From assembly GCA_014376885.1 (NCBI GenBank), contig JACMQR010000211.1, positions 1 to 8,865 on the forward strand: a DNA stretch of 8,865 nt, read 5' to 3'. The DNA comes from Polaromonas sp. (GTDB lineage Bacteria; Pseudomonadota; Gammaproteobacteria; Burkholderiales; Burkholderiaceae_C). Each line of letters begins with the position of its first letter. The stretch's first letter is position 1. Under the pieces are notes generated by a model that saw only the letters and a program-made list of their open reading frames with translations, was not told where the DNA came from and ran no database searches. The position numbers and the translations under genes were made by a program. This document shows positions 1-5,996 of this stretch, one piece after another.

Positions 1-551
1 TGCGCGTCGGTCAGCGCGGGCCGGCTGCTGCCTTTTTCACGGCGCATCTTGTCCCAGAACTTGGCGAAATCGTGGGTGATGGTCATGCCCGCCAGCCGGG
101 TCTTGAGTTCCCCGGGCAGGTCGTCGTAGGCGGCGTGCATGTTGCAAAATTCGGTGTTGCCCAGTGGTTCGCCATCACGGTGAGGAATCTCGATGCCATA
201 CAACACATTCGTGAAAGCAATCATGCGGCTGTAGGACATGTCGGTGTGCCAGTCTTGACCGGCATCGCTCAGCCCCAGCGGTTTTCCGTTTTCCACCATG
301 TTGGAAAGAATCATGACCTCCGGCAGGCCCGGCTCCTGGTACAGGTTGGCCACGTTGACCTCCAGGCGGCCGAACCGCTCCGAAAACTCCTTGAGCTGCA
401 AGGAGGTCAGGTTCTGCCCGGGATAGCTCAAGACGCCGTACTTGCCAAGCGCCTGCTCTAGCTGCTTGAACGCGTCATCGGACAGCGGTTTCGACAAATC
501 GAGGTCTTCCACACGGGCGCCCAGGGACAGCCCACTTTCGATAAATTTCAT
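1..551 (-). CDS. TauD/TfdA-family Fe(II)/2-oxoglutarate-dependent dioxygenase, C-terminus cut by window edge
   Basis: This is the N-terminal 183 residues of a non-haem iron dioxygenase; the frame is open to the left edge. Seen: the facial-triad motif WHTDMSY with H102 and D104 (TauD H99/D101, TfdA H113/D115), followed by a TEFCNMHAAYDDLP block near residues 130-145 that closely resembles the TfdA/TauD block TEFCDMRAAYDALP. The distal His and the 2-oxoglutarate-binding Arg would lie beyond the window. Family members couple 2-oxoglutarate decarboxylation to hydroxylation, often releasing sulfite (taurine) or a phenol (aryloxyacetates). The ATG at 551 is chosen over the ATG at 557 because the GGAG at 560-563 lies 8 nt from the former but only 2 nt from the latter. 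The gene lies 32 bp downstream of the dehydrogenase gene and is probably the third gene of the same operon. Family assignment is firm; the substrate is unknown. Confidence 0.93.
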   Translation of the reverse strand, partial: MKFIESGLSLGARVEDLDLSKPLSDDAFKQLEQALGKYGVLSYPGQNLTSLQLKEFSERFGRLEVNVANLYQEPGLPEVMILSNMVENGKPLGLSDAGQDWHTDMSYSRMIAFTNVLYGIEIPHRDGEPLGNTEFCNMHAAYDDLPGELKTRLAGMTITHDFAKFWDKMRREKGSSRPALTDA

Positions 552-559
552 CGTCATAT

Positions 560-563
560 CTCC
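560..563 (-). promoter_or_regulatory. Ribosome binding site GGAG of the dioxygenase gene
   Basis: On the minus strand GGAG lies 8 nt before the ATG at 551 and only 2 nt before the in-frame ATG at 557. This decides the start in favour of the protein beginning MKFIESG rather than MTMKFIESG. Confidence 0.6.
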
Positions 564-583
564 ATTGATTCAGGGTTTTTAAA

Positions 584-1789
584 TTACCAGGCGGCCATCA
601 GGATGGACTCGATCTCTGCCGGTTCCGAGACTGGGCGCGGGTTGTAGGCCAGGCCGCGCTCGTGCATCGTTTTTTCCGCTGCCTGCTTCAGCCCGTCGCG
701 GGCGATGCCGAGGTCTCTTAACCGCGAGGGCACGCCCGTGCTGTGCTGGACATCGCGAATCCAGTGGACGAAGGCTGCGGCGCCCTCATCATCCGGGCCA
801 CCGGCCATGCCCAGCCGCCGGGCCGCCGCAGCCAGCTCCCGGGCAGCGAATGGCGCGTTGAACTGCACGGCATGCGGCAGAATGACCGAATTGACTGCCC
901 CGTGGGCCACGCCAAAGGTGGCGCCCAGCACATGGCAGATCGCGTGGTGCAGGCAGCTGCGGGCGCTCGCCAGCACCATGCCGGAAATGTGGGCGGCCAG
1001 CAGCAGCTCCGCCCGCGCCTCAACCTGGTCCGGTGCGCGTGCCACATGGCGCAAGGCCTGGTCGAACTGCGCGATGCCGTCCAGCGCCAGGATCGAGGTG
1101 ACCGGGGAACGGTTCCTGGAGTACAGGCCTTCGATGCAATGGGCCAGGCCGTTCATGCCGGTCGACAGCATGACCGACGCTGGCGTGGCCAGGTTGGCCA
1201 GCGGGTCGAGGAGAACCACGCGACTGGCCAGTTGGGCATCCCAGAACAGCAGCTTCGTGCCTTGCGCTGTCCGGATGCCGAACGAGGGCGTCGCTTCAGC
1301 CCCGGATGCGGTCATGGGAATGGAAACAATGGGCAGCTTCAAGCGCACCAGGTCGGGCGTCACAACCGTGTCGGGCGGCAGGAAACGCGACGCGTGCTGC
1401 GCCAGTGGCTCGCCTTCCGCCATGACCAGCGCCACCGCCTTGGCGGTGTCCGACACGCTGCCGCCCCCGATGGCGACCAGCGCATCAATGGGGTGGTCCT
1501 GGGCCATCCGGGCGATCTGCGACACCGTCAAGACGGAAGAGTGCGGCGGGATGTCCGCAGCCTCGAAACATTCAAACTCGCTCAGCGACTCGCGGATGCC
1601 GGCGTACAAGGGGCTGGCCGCCATGCGGTTGCTCGACAGCAGCAACGGGCGCTTGCAGCCGAGCCTGGCCAGTTCCGGGCCCAGTTCGAGCAGCGCGCCC
1701 GGCCTGGACACCACGCGCGAGCGCAGTGACTGGTGCATGAAGCTCGTCTGCATGGCTTGTGGCCCGGCCTGCGGCTGCCAGCTTGTCAT
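584..1789 (-). CDS. Iron-type alcohol dehydrogenase, maleylacetate reductase-like
   Basis: A 401-residue member of the group III (iron-containing) alcohol dehydrogenase superfamily, most like maleylacetate reductases, which reduce maleylacetate to 3-oxoadipate with NAD(P)H at the end of hydroxyquinol, resorcinol and chlorocatechol pathways. Seen: nucleotide-binding GGGSVSDTAK at 108-117, PMTASGAEAT at 158-167, GMNGLAHCIEGLYS at 211-224, LHHAICHVLG at 280-289, HGAVNSVILPH at 296-306, and a C-terminal NPRPV. By alignment to FucO the metal positions are N213 (Asp in FucO), H217, H282 and H296, so one ligand is changed. Length fits the family. The ATG at 1789 overlaps the preceding stop as ATGA, which suggests translational coupling; M13 (codon 1751-1753) is an alternative start close to where homologues begin. 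It could act on another ketone or aldehyde; neither the substrate nor the pathway is proved. Confidence 0.85.
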   Translation of the reverse strand: MTSWQPQAGPQAMQTSFMHQSLRSRVVSRPGALLELGPELARLGCKRPLLLSSNRMAASPLYAGIRESLSEFECFEAADIPPHSSVLTVSQIARMAQDHPIDALVAIGGGSVSDTAKAVALVMAEGEPLAQHASRFLPPDTVVTPDLVRLKLPIVSIPMTASGAEATPSFGIRTAQGTKLLFWDAQLASRVVLLDPLANLATPASVMLSTGMNGLAHCIEGLYSRNRSPVTSILALDGIAQFDQALRHVARAPDQVEARAELLLAAHISGMVLASARSCLHHAICHVLGATFGVAHGAVNSVILPHAVQFNAPFAARELAAAARRLGMAGGPDDEGAAAFVHWIRDVQHSTGVPSRLRDLGIARDGLKQAAEKTMHERGLAYNPRPVSEPAEIESILMAAW

Positions 1790-2241
1790 GGCTGGACATC
1801 GGCCAACACCGCATCGCTGACAAATTCAAATTCCGGCGTGAACGTCATGGCCTCAATTTTCCAGGCACCATCGATTTGGCGCAGGGCGGCGCGCACCACC
1901 GACAGGCGCAGCGGGCGGCTGATGTCCACCGGTCCGGCATGCAGCGCACCGTCATCAAAGCGGTAAGCCACCATGTAAGCCACCAGATGGACCAGGTCCG
2001 CCGATTGCGATTCGATGAATCCGTTGCTGATCACATGGCGGATGCGCTGCGTCGCCGACCGTTTTGACATCGCCCGCATGATCGCCTCGGGGCCGACCAG
2101 AAGCTCTCCCTGGCGGTGCAGGGTGCCGTCGGGCGTGAACAGCGCGACCAAGTCCTCGTACCTTGATTCGTCGAGAAAATAAAACAGCTGATGCGTTACC
2201 TGCAGGCATCCTGGCAGTGCTGTCCCAGCATCAAGTGTCAT
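1786..2241 (-). CDS. SnoaL/NTF2-like fold protein of the catabolic operon
   Basis: A 151-residue cytoplasmic protein with no signal peptide. The pattern is that of the SnoaL-like/NTF2 fold: an N-terminal helix with LDESRYEDLVALFTPDGTLH near 23-42, a helix around GPEAIMRAMSKR at 50-61, RHVISNGFIE near 69-77, then beta strands ending in RQIDGAWKIEAMTFTPEFEF at 121-140. Such proteins include small hydratases, isomerases, lyases and dioxygenase beta-subunit relatives; I cannot tell which. The start at 2241 is chosen because AAGAAAG (2250-2256) lies 8 nt upstream and the length is normal for the fold. An in-frame ATG at 2344-2346 would add 35 hydrophilic residues and would overlap the presumed operator, so I consider it less likely. 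It is the first gene of the operon, and its stop overlaps the next start (ATGA, 1786-1789). The open frame continues far upstream only as antisense of lysR. Confidence 0.82.
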   Translation of the reverse strand: MTLDAGTALPGCLQVTHQLFYFLDESRYEDLVALFTPDGTLHRQGELLVGPEAIMRAMSKRSATQRIRHVISNGFIESQSADLVHLVAYMVAYRFDDGALHAGPVDISRPLRLSVVRAALRQIDGAWKIEAMTFTPEFEFVSDAVLADVQP

Positions 2242-2300
2242 TCGTATTGCTTTCTTGTTAGATTGACGGCCTCTTTTCTGATGCTGCCGCCCTGCATGCT

Positions 2301-2316
2301 GAGCAAAAAGCTGCTC
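2301..2316. repeat. Short inverted repeat GAGCA-N6-TGCTC in the divergent promoter region
   Basis: A perfect 5-bp dyad, GAGCA at 2301-2305 and TGCTC at 2312-2316. It lies next to the predicted operon start site near 2311, just downstream of the -10 on the minus strand. It might be a further binding site or chance; no T-tract follows that would make it a terminator. Confidence 0.35.
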
Positions 2317-2318
2317 GG

Positions 2319-2324
2319 ATTTTA
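2319..2324 (-). promoter_or_regulatory. Candidate -10 element (TAAAAT) of the SnoaL-dehydrogenase-dioxygenase operon
   Basis: TAAAAT on the minus strand matches TATAAT at 5 of 6 positions and would place transcription start near 2311, giving a leader of about 70 nt. No good -35 box is found 16-18 bp upstream. That is usual for promoters that depend on a LysR-type activator, and the two dyads at 2349-2363 and 2370-2383 would then centre near -45 and -65. This is inferred from consensus matching only. Confidence 0.4.
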
Positions 2325-2339
2325 GGGAATCCTGTTCAC

Positions 2340-2368
2340 TCGACATAGATTCCAAAACGGAATATATT
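2340..2368 (+). promoter_or_regulatory. Sigma70 promoter of the lysR-type gene
   Basis: TCGACA at 2340-2345 (5 of 6 to TTGACA) and TATATT at 2363-2368 (5 of 6 to TATAAT) are separated by exactly 17 bp. Transcription would begin near 2375, about 24 nt before the ATG at 2399. The ATTCC/GGAAT dyad fills most of the spacer, so regulator binding there should repress this promoter, the usual autoregulation of LysR genes. Confidence 0.6.
2349..2363. promoter_or_regulatory. Candidate LysR operator, dyad ATTCC-N5-GGAAT
   Basis: A perfect 5-bp inverted repeat containing the T-N11-A signature (T2350 to A2362) of LysR-type binding sites. It sits inside the lysR promoter spacer and about 45 bp upstream of the predicted operon start, the position of an activation site. 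Its centre is about 20.5 bp from the neighbouring dyad. Confidence 0.5.
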
Positions 2369-2369
2369 G

Positions 2370-2383
2370 TTCTCAATTTAGAA
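2370..2383. promoter_or_regulatory. Second candidate LysR site, dyad TTCT-N6-AGAA
   Basis: A perfect 4-bp inverted repeat with its own T-N11-A spacing (T2370 to A2382). It is two helical turns from the ATTCC dyad and about 65 bp upstream of the predicted operon start, the classical place of the LysR recognition (anchor) site. The short arms and AT-rich setting mean chance is possible. Confidence 0.4.
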
Positions 2384-2398
2384 ACAGTAAGAGGATTT

Positions 2399-3346
2399 AT
2401 GGACCGATTGAGGGCGATTGAAATATTCACGGAAGTCGCGCGGGGACGCAGTTTTACCGCGGCGGCGGTGCGGCTGGGCATGGCCAAGGGCAATGTCACC
2501 AAACACGTGAAATGGCTGGAGGAAAGCCTGGGCGCCCAACTGCTCACCCGCACGACCAAGAGCGTGAGCCTGACCGAAGCGGGACTTTCCCTGTTGGAGA
2601 CAGGGCAAGAGTTGCTCGACCGGTTCGACATGGTGGAAGCGGCTGTTCGGGGTGCAGTGAGAGCGCCGAAAGGCACGATCCGGGTCGGCACGCCACCGTC
2701 GTTTGGCGCGGCGCACCTGGTTCCGCTGGTGACGGCTTTTTCAGCAAAAAATCCTGAAATTCAGTTTGTCATGCACCTGGACGACGGCAGGGTGGATATT
2801 GCCGGGGAGGGGCTCGACCTGTCCTTGCGCATCGCCCCTTCACTGAAAGACACCAGCCTGATTGCCCAGAAGCTGGGAAGCGTTCCGCAGTTGCTGGTGG
2901 CATCCCAGGCGTACTTGGCGGCAAAGGGCGAGCCCCTGAAGCCGGAAGAGTTGTCGCAACATGATTGCCTCGTCAACGCCTTGAAGTCACCGACGAATTT
3001 CTGGACGTTGACGGGTCCAGGCGGCAAAAAGTCGGTTCGTGTGGCGGGCTCCATGCGTTCGAATTTTGGCGAACCGCTGCGGCATGCCGCGCTGCTTGGG
3101 CAAGGCATTTCGATGCATCCCAACTACATGGTGGCACGGGACATTCGGGAGAATTTTCTCAGGATCGTGCTGCCGGCCTACCAGCCCACCCAGCTCGATA
3201 TTTACGCGGTATATCCGAGCCGGCGCAATATGCCGGGCCGGGTGCGGCTCTTCCTTGAATTCCTGAGGGAGCGCTTTCAGAACACGGCTGAATGGCAAAC
3301 CCAGATAGATGGCGCAGCCCCATCTGTTCCGGTTGAGCATTGTTGA
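2399..3346 (+). CDS. LysR-type transcriptional regulator, divergent to the catabolic operon
   Basis: A 315-residue LysR-type regulator of normal length. The N-terminal winged helix-turn-helix covers about residues 1-60: the helix pair runs through SFTAAAVRLGMAKGNVTKHVKWLEESLG (18-45), followed by the wing LLTRTTKSVSLTEAG. A linker helix (about 66-88) leads to a periplasmic-binding-protein-like effector domain at about 93-300, containing GTIRVGTPPSFGAAHLVPLV and the IAGEGLDLSLRI segment typical of the CrgA/DsdC-like subgroup. The ATG at 2399 is preceded by AAGAGG at 2389-2394 (spacing 4) and by a good promoter at 2340-2368. Its position, 157 bp from a divergent operon with paired dyads between, indicates that it activates that operon and represses itself; the inducer is probably a pathway intermediate. 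Family assignment is certain, target inferred. Confidence 0.95.
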   Translation: MDRLRAIEIFTEVARGRSFTAAAVRLGMAKGNVTKHVKWLEESLGAQLLTRTTKSVSLTEAGLSLLETGQELLDRFDMVEAAVRGAVRAPKGTIRVGTPPSFGAAHLVPLVTAFSAKNPEIQFVMHLDDGRVDIAGEGLDLSLRIAPSLKDTSLIAQKLGSVPQLLVASQAYLAAKGEPLKPEELSQHDCLVNALKSPTNFWTLTGPGGKKSVRVAGSMRSNFGEPLRHAALLGQGISMHPNYMVARDIRENFLRIVLPAYQPTQLDIYAVYPSRRNMPGRVRLFLEFLRERFQNTAEWQTQIDGAAPSVPVEHC

Positions 3347-3391
3347 GCCGTCTGCCGGAATTTCTAGAAGACAGATAGTTTCAAAGAAAAA

Positions 3392-4747
3392 CTAGCGCGC
3401 CAGCAGTCCATTGACCTGCTGCAAATTCTCCGGCGTCAGGGTGCCGCTGGCCTGGCGCAGCCGCAGCCCGCCGAGCAGCACGTTGTAGCGCGCCTGCGCC
3501 AGGTCGCGCTTGGTTTGGAACAGCTGGCTTTGGGCGTTGAGCACATCGATGTTGATACGCACGCCGACCTGGTAGCCCAGCCGGTTGGCGTCGAGCGCGC
3601 TCTGGCTCGACAGTTCGGCGGCCTCCAGCGCGCGCACCTGGCCCTGGCCCGACTGCACGCCCAGGTAGGCGGTGCGCACGCTTTGCGACACAGCGCGCCG
3701 GCTGCCTTCCAGGTCACTCAGCGCCTTGTCACGCAGCGCCAGGGTTTCCCGGATGCGGTTTTGCGTCGAAAAACCGGCAAACAACGGCACATTGAGCACC
3801 AGGCCGACGCTGCCGGTGTTGACCCGCGAGGAAATGCCGGCAAGCGCGGAAGCCGACGGGTTTTTCGTGACGTTGTAGCTGGCGGTGGCGTCCACCGTGG
3901 GCTTGTGGCCGGCTTCGGCTTTCTTGATTTCCAGCTCGGCGATGTCGGCATTGCTGCGTGCTTGGCGAATCGCCGGGTTGACCAGGTCGGCTTGCCGCAC
4001 CCAGGTGTCCACCTCGGCCGGCATGACCGGCGGCAAAGCAACCGGAACGGCCAGCGGGCGCGGCTGCGAATCCTTGATGCCGACCAGCTGGTCAAGCGCG
4101 ATCTGGCGCACTCGTAAATCGTTGTCGGCGGCGATCTCCTGGGCCGTGACCAGGTCAAACCGCGCCTGGGCCTCGCGGGTGTCGGTGATGGTCGAGGTGC
4201 CGACCTCGAAGTTGCGCTTGGCAAAGGCCAGCTGCTCATTGACCGCTTCTTTTTGCGCGCGCACAAAGGCCAGCGTGTCCTGCGCGGCCAGCACATCGAA
4301 GTACGCCTGGCTGGTGCGCACGATCAGGTCCTGCGCGGCCGCTTCGAGCTGGGCCCTGGCCAGATCGACCTGCTTGAAACCTTGTTCGTAGGTGGCCCAG
4401 TTGCCCGGCCGGTACACCGGCTGGCTGGCGCTCAGCGTGGCATTTTGGGTGTTGAAACCGGTGATGCTGCCGGCCGGGGCTGCTGTGCTTTCGATGCTGA
4501 CGCGTGAGGCGCCCGCCGACAGGCCGGCGGTTGGCAAAATGCCGGCCCAGGCTTGGTCGGCGCGGGCCAGGTTGGCTTCATACAGCAGCGCGGCCGACTG
4601 GTAGCTGGCGTCGAAAGCCCGCGCCATGTCATACAGCTCGACCAGGCTTTGCGCCTGAGCCAGGGGCGCCAGGGCGCTCAGGACAAACGCCAGCGAAGCA
4701 GACCCCATTGACAGGCGCGGCAGCGACATTTTTTGCGGCAGGTTCAT
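3392..4747 (-). CDS. tolC: TolC-family outer-membrane efflux channel
   Basis: A 451-residue outer-membrane factor. Residues 1-32 form a signal peptide: a basic start, the hydrophobic run MGSASLAFVLSALAPLA, and an AQA cleavage site before Q33. Two OEP repeats follow, the first beginning SLVELYDMARAFDASYQSA (34-52), with LPTAGLSAGAS leading into the barrel strands, and the second from about residue 250 to the end, with VPLFAGFSTQNRI, the NRLGYQVGVRINIDVLNAQSQLFQTKRDLAQARY helix pair and a final LRLRQASGTL. Trimers form a beta-barrel in the outer membrane and an alpha-tunnel in the periplasm that serves RND and ABC exporters and type I secretion. The ATG at 4745-4747 is chosen because it begins a proper signal peptide; the longer frame to 4831 would put 28 polar residues before it, and M7 is an alternative. 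No strong Shine-Dalgarno is visible. It lies 101 bp after the rhodanese gene, with a stem-loop between. Confidence 0.93.
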   Translation of the reverse strand: MNLPQKMSLPRLSMGSASLAFVLSALAPLAQAQSLVELYDMARAFDASYQSAALLYEANLARADQAWAGILPTAGLSAGASRVSIESTAAPAGSITGFNTQNATLSASQPVYRPGNWATYEQGFKQVDLARAQLEAAAQDLIVRTSQAYFDVLAAQDTLAFVRAQKEAVNEQLAFAKRNFEVGTSTITDTREAQARFDLVTAQEIAADNDLRVRQIALDQLVGIKDSQPRPLAVPVALPPVMPAEVDTWVRQADLVNPAIRQARSNADIAELEIKKAEAGHKPTVDATASYNVTKNPSASALAGISSRVNTGSVGLVLNVPLFAGFSTQNRIRETLALRDKALSDLEGSRRAVSQSVRTAYLGVQSGQGQVRALEAAELSSQSALDANRLGYQVGVRINIDVLNAQSQLFQTKRDLAQARYNVLLGGLRLRQASGTLTPENLQQVNGLLAR

Positions 4748-4809
4748 AAAGGTCTTGCTGAGGTTGAAAAATTTGAAGGGTGAACAACGCCACCGGTCAA
4801 GCCCGTGAC

Positions 4810-4843
4810 GACCGGCTTCGGCCAGCGCCACGGCAAGCCGGTC
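4810..4843. repeat. Stem-loop with 9-bp arms between rhodanese and tolC genes
   Basis: GACCGGCTT at 4810-4818 and AAGCCGGTC at 4835-4843 are perfect inverted arms around a 16-nt loop in which GCC/GGC can pair further. It lies just after the rhodanese stop (4849-4851) and about 60 bp before the tolC start. No T-tract follows on the minus strand, so it is not a standard intrinsic terminator. It may stabilise a 3' end, attenuate, or be a processing point. Confidence 0.55.
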
Positions 4844-4848
4844 AGCGC

Positions 4849-5214
4849 TCAGTACCGGGGCACCGCTGCATCGACCTGGTGCGTCCAGGCATCAATGCCG
4901 CCCTGCAAATTGACGACATCGCTGAATCCAGCCTGCGCCAGGTAGCTGGCCACCTGCTGGCTGCGAATGCCGTGGTGGCACAGGCAGGCAAGTGGCCGGT
5001 CGGCGCCCAGGGTGTCCCGCAGCTCGACCAGCCGGGCCGGAATCTCGCGCATCGGAACGCACAGCAGGCGAAAGCCGTCCTCCTGGAGGCTGGCCGTCTG
5101 CACTTCCCACGGCTCGCGCACATCGAGCACCACGGGAAGTTCGGCGGGTGCCAGGCCGGCCGCCGCCCGGTCGCGCCAGGCGGCAAAATCGGCGGGGTTG
5201 AGTTGAGCAATCAT
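4849..5214 (-). CDS. Single-domain rhodanese-like sulfurtransferase
   Basis: A 121-residue cytoplasmic protein made of one rhodanese domain, similar in size to GlpE. Seen: the LDVREPWEVQ segment at 30-39 (D31, R33), the active-site loop CHHGIRS at 79-85 in the form CxxGxRS with C79 as the persulfide-forming cysteine, and a C-terminal GFSDVVNLQGGIDAW at 96-110. Such proteins carry a sulfane sulfur on the cysteine and pass it to cyanide, thiols or sulfur-delivery partners; the real acceptor here is not evident. A GAGG at 5223-5226 lies 8 nt before the ATG at 5214. It starts 29 bp after the methyltransferase stop and precedes the TolC gene, so the three are probably co-transcribed. The loop histidines in place of the commoner charged/Ser residues may affect specificity. 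Function class is secure. Confidence 0.93.
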   Translation of the reverse strand: MIAQLNPADFAAWRDRAAAGLAPAELPVVLDVREPWEVQTASLQEDGFRLLCVPMREIPARLVELRDTLGADRPLACLCHHGIRSQQVASYLAQAGFSDVVNLQGGIDAWTHQVDAAVPRY

Positions 5215-5243
5215 GGGGCTGGCCTCGCGGTGGGTTCAGAGAG

Positions 5244-5933
5244 TCAAAAAATGAATTTCGACGGTTCGGGAAAATTGAGCAGCCGGGGCGCCACCGTGTC
5301 CCAGGCGTGGGTGGTGCGAAAGCTTTCCTCGCCAACGCGCGTGACCAGCGTGGCGCGCATCATCGGCTCGAAGCCGACAACCGCGCCCAGCCGGCCGCCG
5401 ACCTTGAGCAAAGCGAGCAAGGTCTCGGGCACGCTGGCCACCGACCCGCTGAGCACGATCACGTCGAACGGGCCGCCAAGCGGGCCGTTGCCGGGCACTG
5501 CTTGCGCCAGGAGGGCCGCGCCGTCCGCCAGATGCACTTCGGCGTTGTAGACGCCGGCTTTTTGCAGGTTGCGGCGCGCCATGTCCACCAGAGCGGGCTC
5601 GATCTCCAGGGTGATGACCTGCTGGGCGCGGTGTGCCAGCAAGGCGGCCATGTAGCCCGAGCCGGTGCCGATTTCCAGCACCTTTTCATGCTTTTGCACC
5701 GCCAGGTCCTGCAGCAGCCGGGCTTCGACCTTGGGCGCGAGCATGCACTGGCCGGGGCTTTTTTGCGGCGGCAGCGGGATTTCCATGTCGGCAAAGGCCA
5801 GCGTCCGGCACGCCGCAGGCACGAAGTCCTCGCGCCGGACCAATGCCAGCAGGGAAAGAACCTGGCTGTCAAGCACTTCCCACGGTCGGATTTGCTGCTC
5901 AATCATGTTGAATCGGGCTTGTTCGTAGTTCAT
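5244..5933 (-). CDS. pcm: Protein-L-isoaspartate O-methyltransferase family protein (Pcm-like)
   Basis: A 229-residue class I SAM-dependent methyltransferase of the Pcm family, which in classical members methylates isoaspartyl residues in aged proteins for repair. Seen: MNYEQARFNMIEQQIRPWEVLD at the N-terminus, VRREDFVPAACRTLAFADMEIPLP at about 32-55, the SAM motif VLEIGTGSGY at 85-94, TLEIEPALVDMARRNL at about 108-123, and a final FDVIVLSGSVASVPETLLALLKVGGRLGAVVG region. Odd: the substrate-binding motif that in E. coli Pcm reads ISQPYMVARM is here KSPGQCMLAPKVEA (about 58-71), so true isoaspartyl activity is doubtful. The ATG at 5931-5933 is chosen because homologues begin MNYEQ; the frame extends 13 residues further to 5972, but that would overlap a terminator-like hairpin. 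No clear Shine-Dalgarno is seen. It lies 63 bp after the RND gene and 29 bp before the rhodanese. Confidence 0.88.
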   Translation of the reverse strand: MNYEQARFNMIEQQIRPWEVLDSQVLSLLALVRREDFVPAACRTLAFADMEIPLPPQKSPGQCMLAPKVEARLLQDLAVQKHEKVLEIGTGSGYMAALLAHRAQQVITLEIEPALVDMARRNLQKAGVYNAEVHLADGAALLAQAVPGNGPLGGPFDVIVLSGSVASVPETLLALLKVGGRLGAVVGFEPMMRATLVTRVGEESFRTTHAWDTVAPRLLNFPEPSKFIF

Positions 5934-5962
5934 GGGGACCAGTGGTGGAAAGGCGGATCGGT

Positions 5963-5986
5963 AAAAAGACAAGCGCAGGGGCTGCG
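5963..5986 (-). terminator. Weak intrinsic terminator candidate after the RND pump gene
   Basis: On the minus strand, 10 bp past the RND stop, CGCAG-CCC-CTGCG forms a 5-bp GC-rich hairpin (5974-5986), followed by six bases and then five T residues (5967-5963). The stem is short and the T-run is displaced, so it would terminate only partly. A GCGGCCGC palindrome overlaps its upstream side. It lies between the RND gene and the methyltransferase gene, so the latter may have its own promoter. Confidence 0.35.
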
Positions 5987-5996
5987 GCCGCTGATT

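Noticed and set aside
72..461. A 129-codon plus-strand frame at the left end
   Set aside because: The minus strand here encodes an unmistakable TauD/TfdA dioxygenase with the HxD motif, so this frame is its shadow.
705..1820. Open frames of 371 and 328 codons on the plus strand over the dehydrogenase gene
   Set aside because: Both mirror the dehydrogenase coding strand and have low-complexity Ser/Ala/Arg or Gln/His/Arg content. They have no promoter or binding-site support and no domain.
2242..2691. A long N-terminal extension of the SnoaL-fold protein (frame open to 2691)
   Set aside because: Beyond 2399 the frame is antisense to lysR. The fold is complete from 2241, which has an upstream purine-rich binding site. 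Only the 35-residue extension from 2346 remains possible.
3347..3391. A bidirectional terminator between lysR and tolC
   Set aside because: The convergent 45-bp gap contains a TTCTAGAA palindrome and a 4-bp GTCT/AGAC pair, but no GC-rich stem followed by a T-run on either strand. Any termination there would have to be Rho-dependent.
4748..4831. An earlier start of the TolC protein at 4831
   Set aside because: It would put 28 polar and charged residues before a normal signal peptide and would start inside the stem-loop.
5934..5972. An earlier start of the methyltransferase at 5972
   Set aside because: The extra 13 residues are not part of the family's normal N-terminus, and the start would coincide with the hairpin and T-run after the RND gene.
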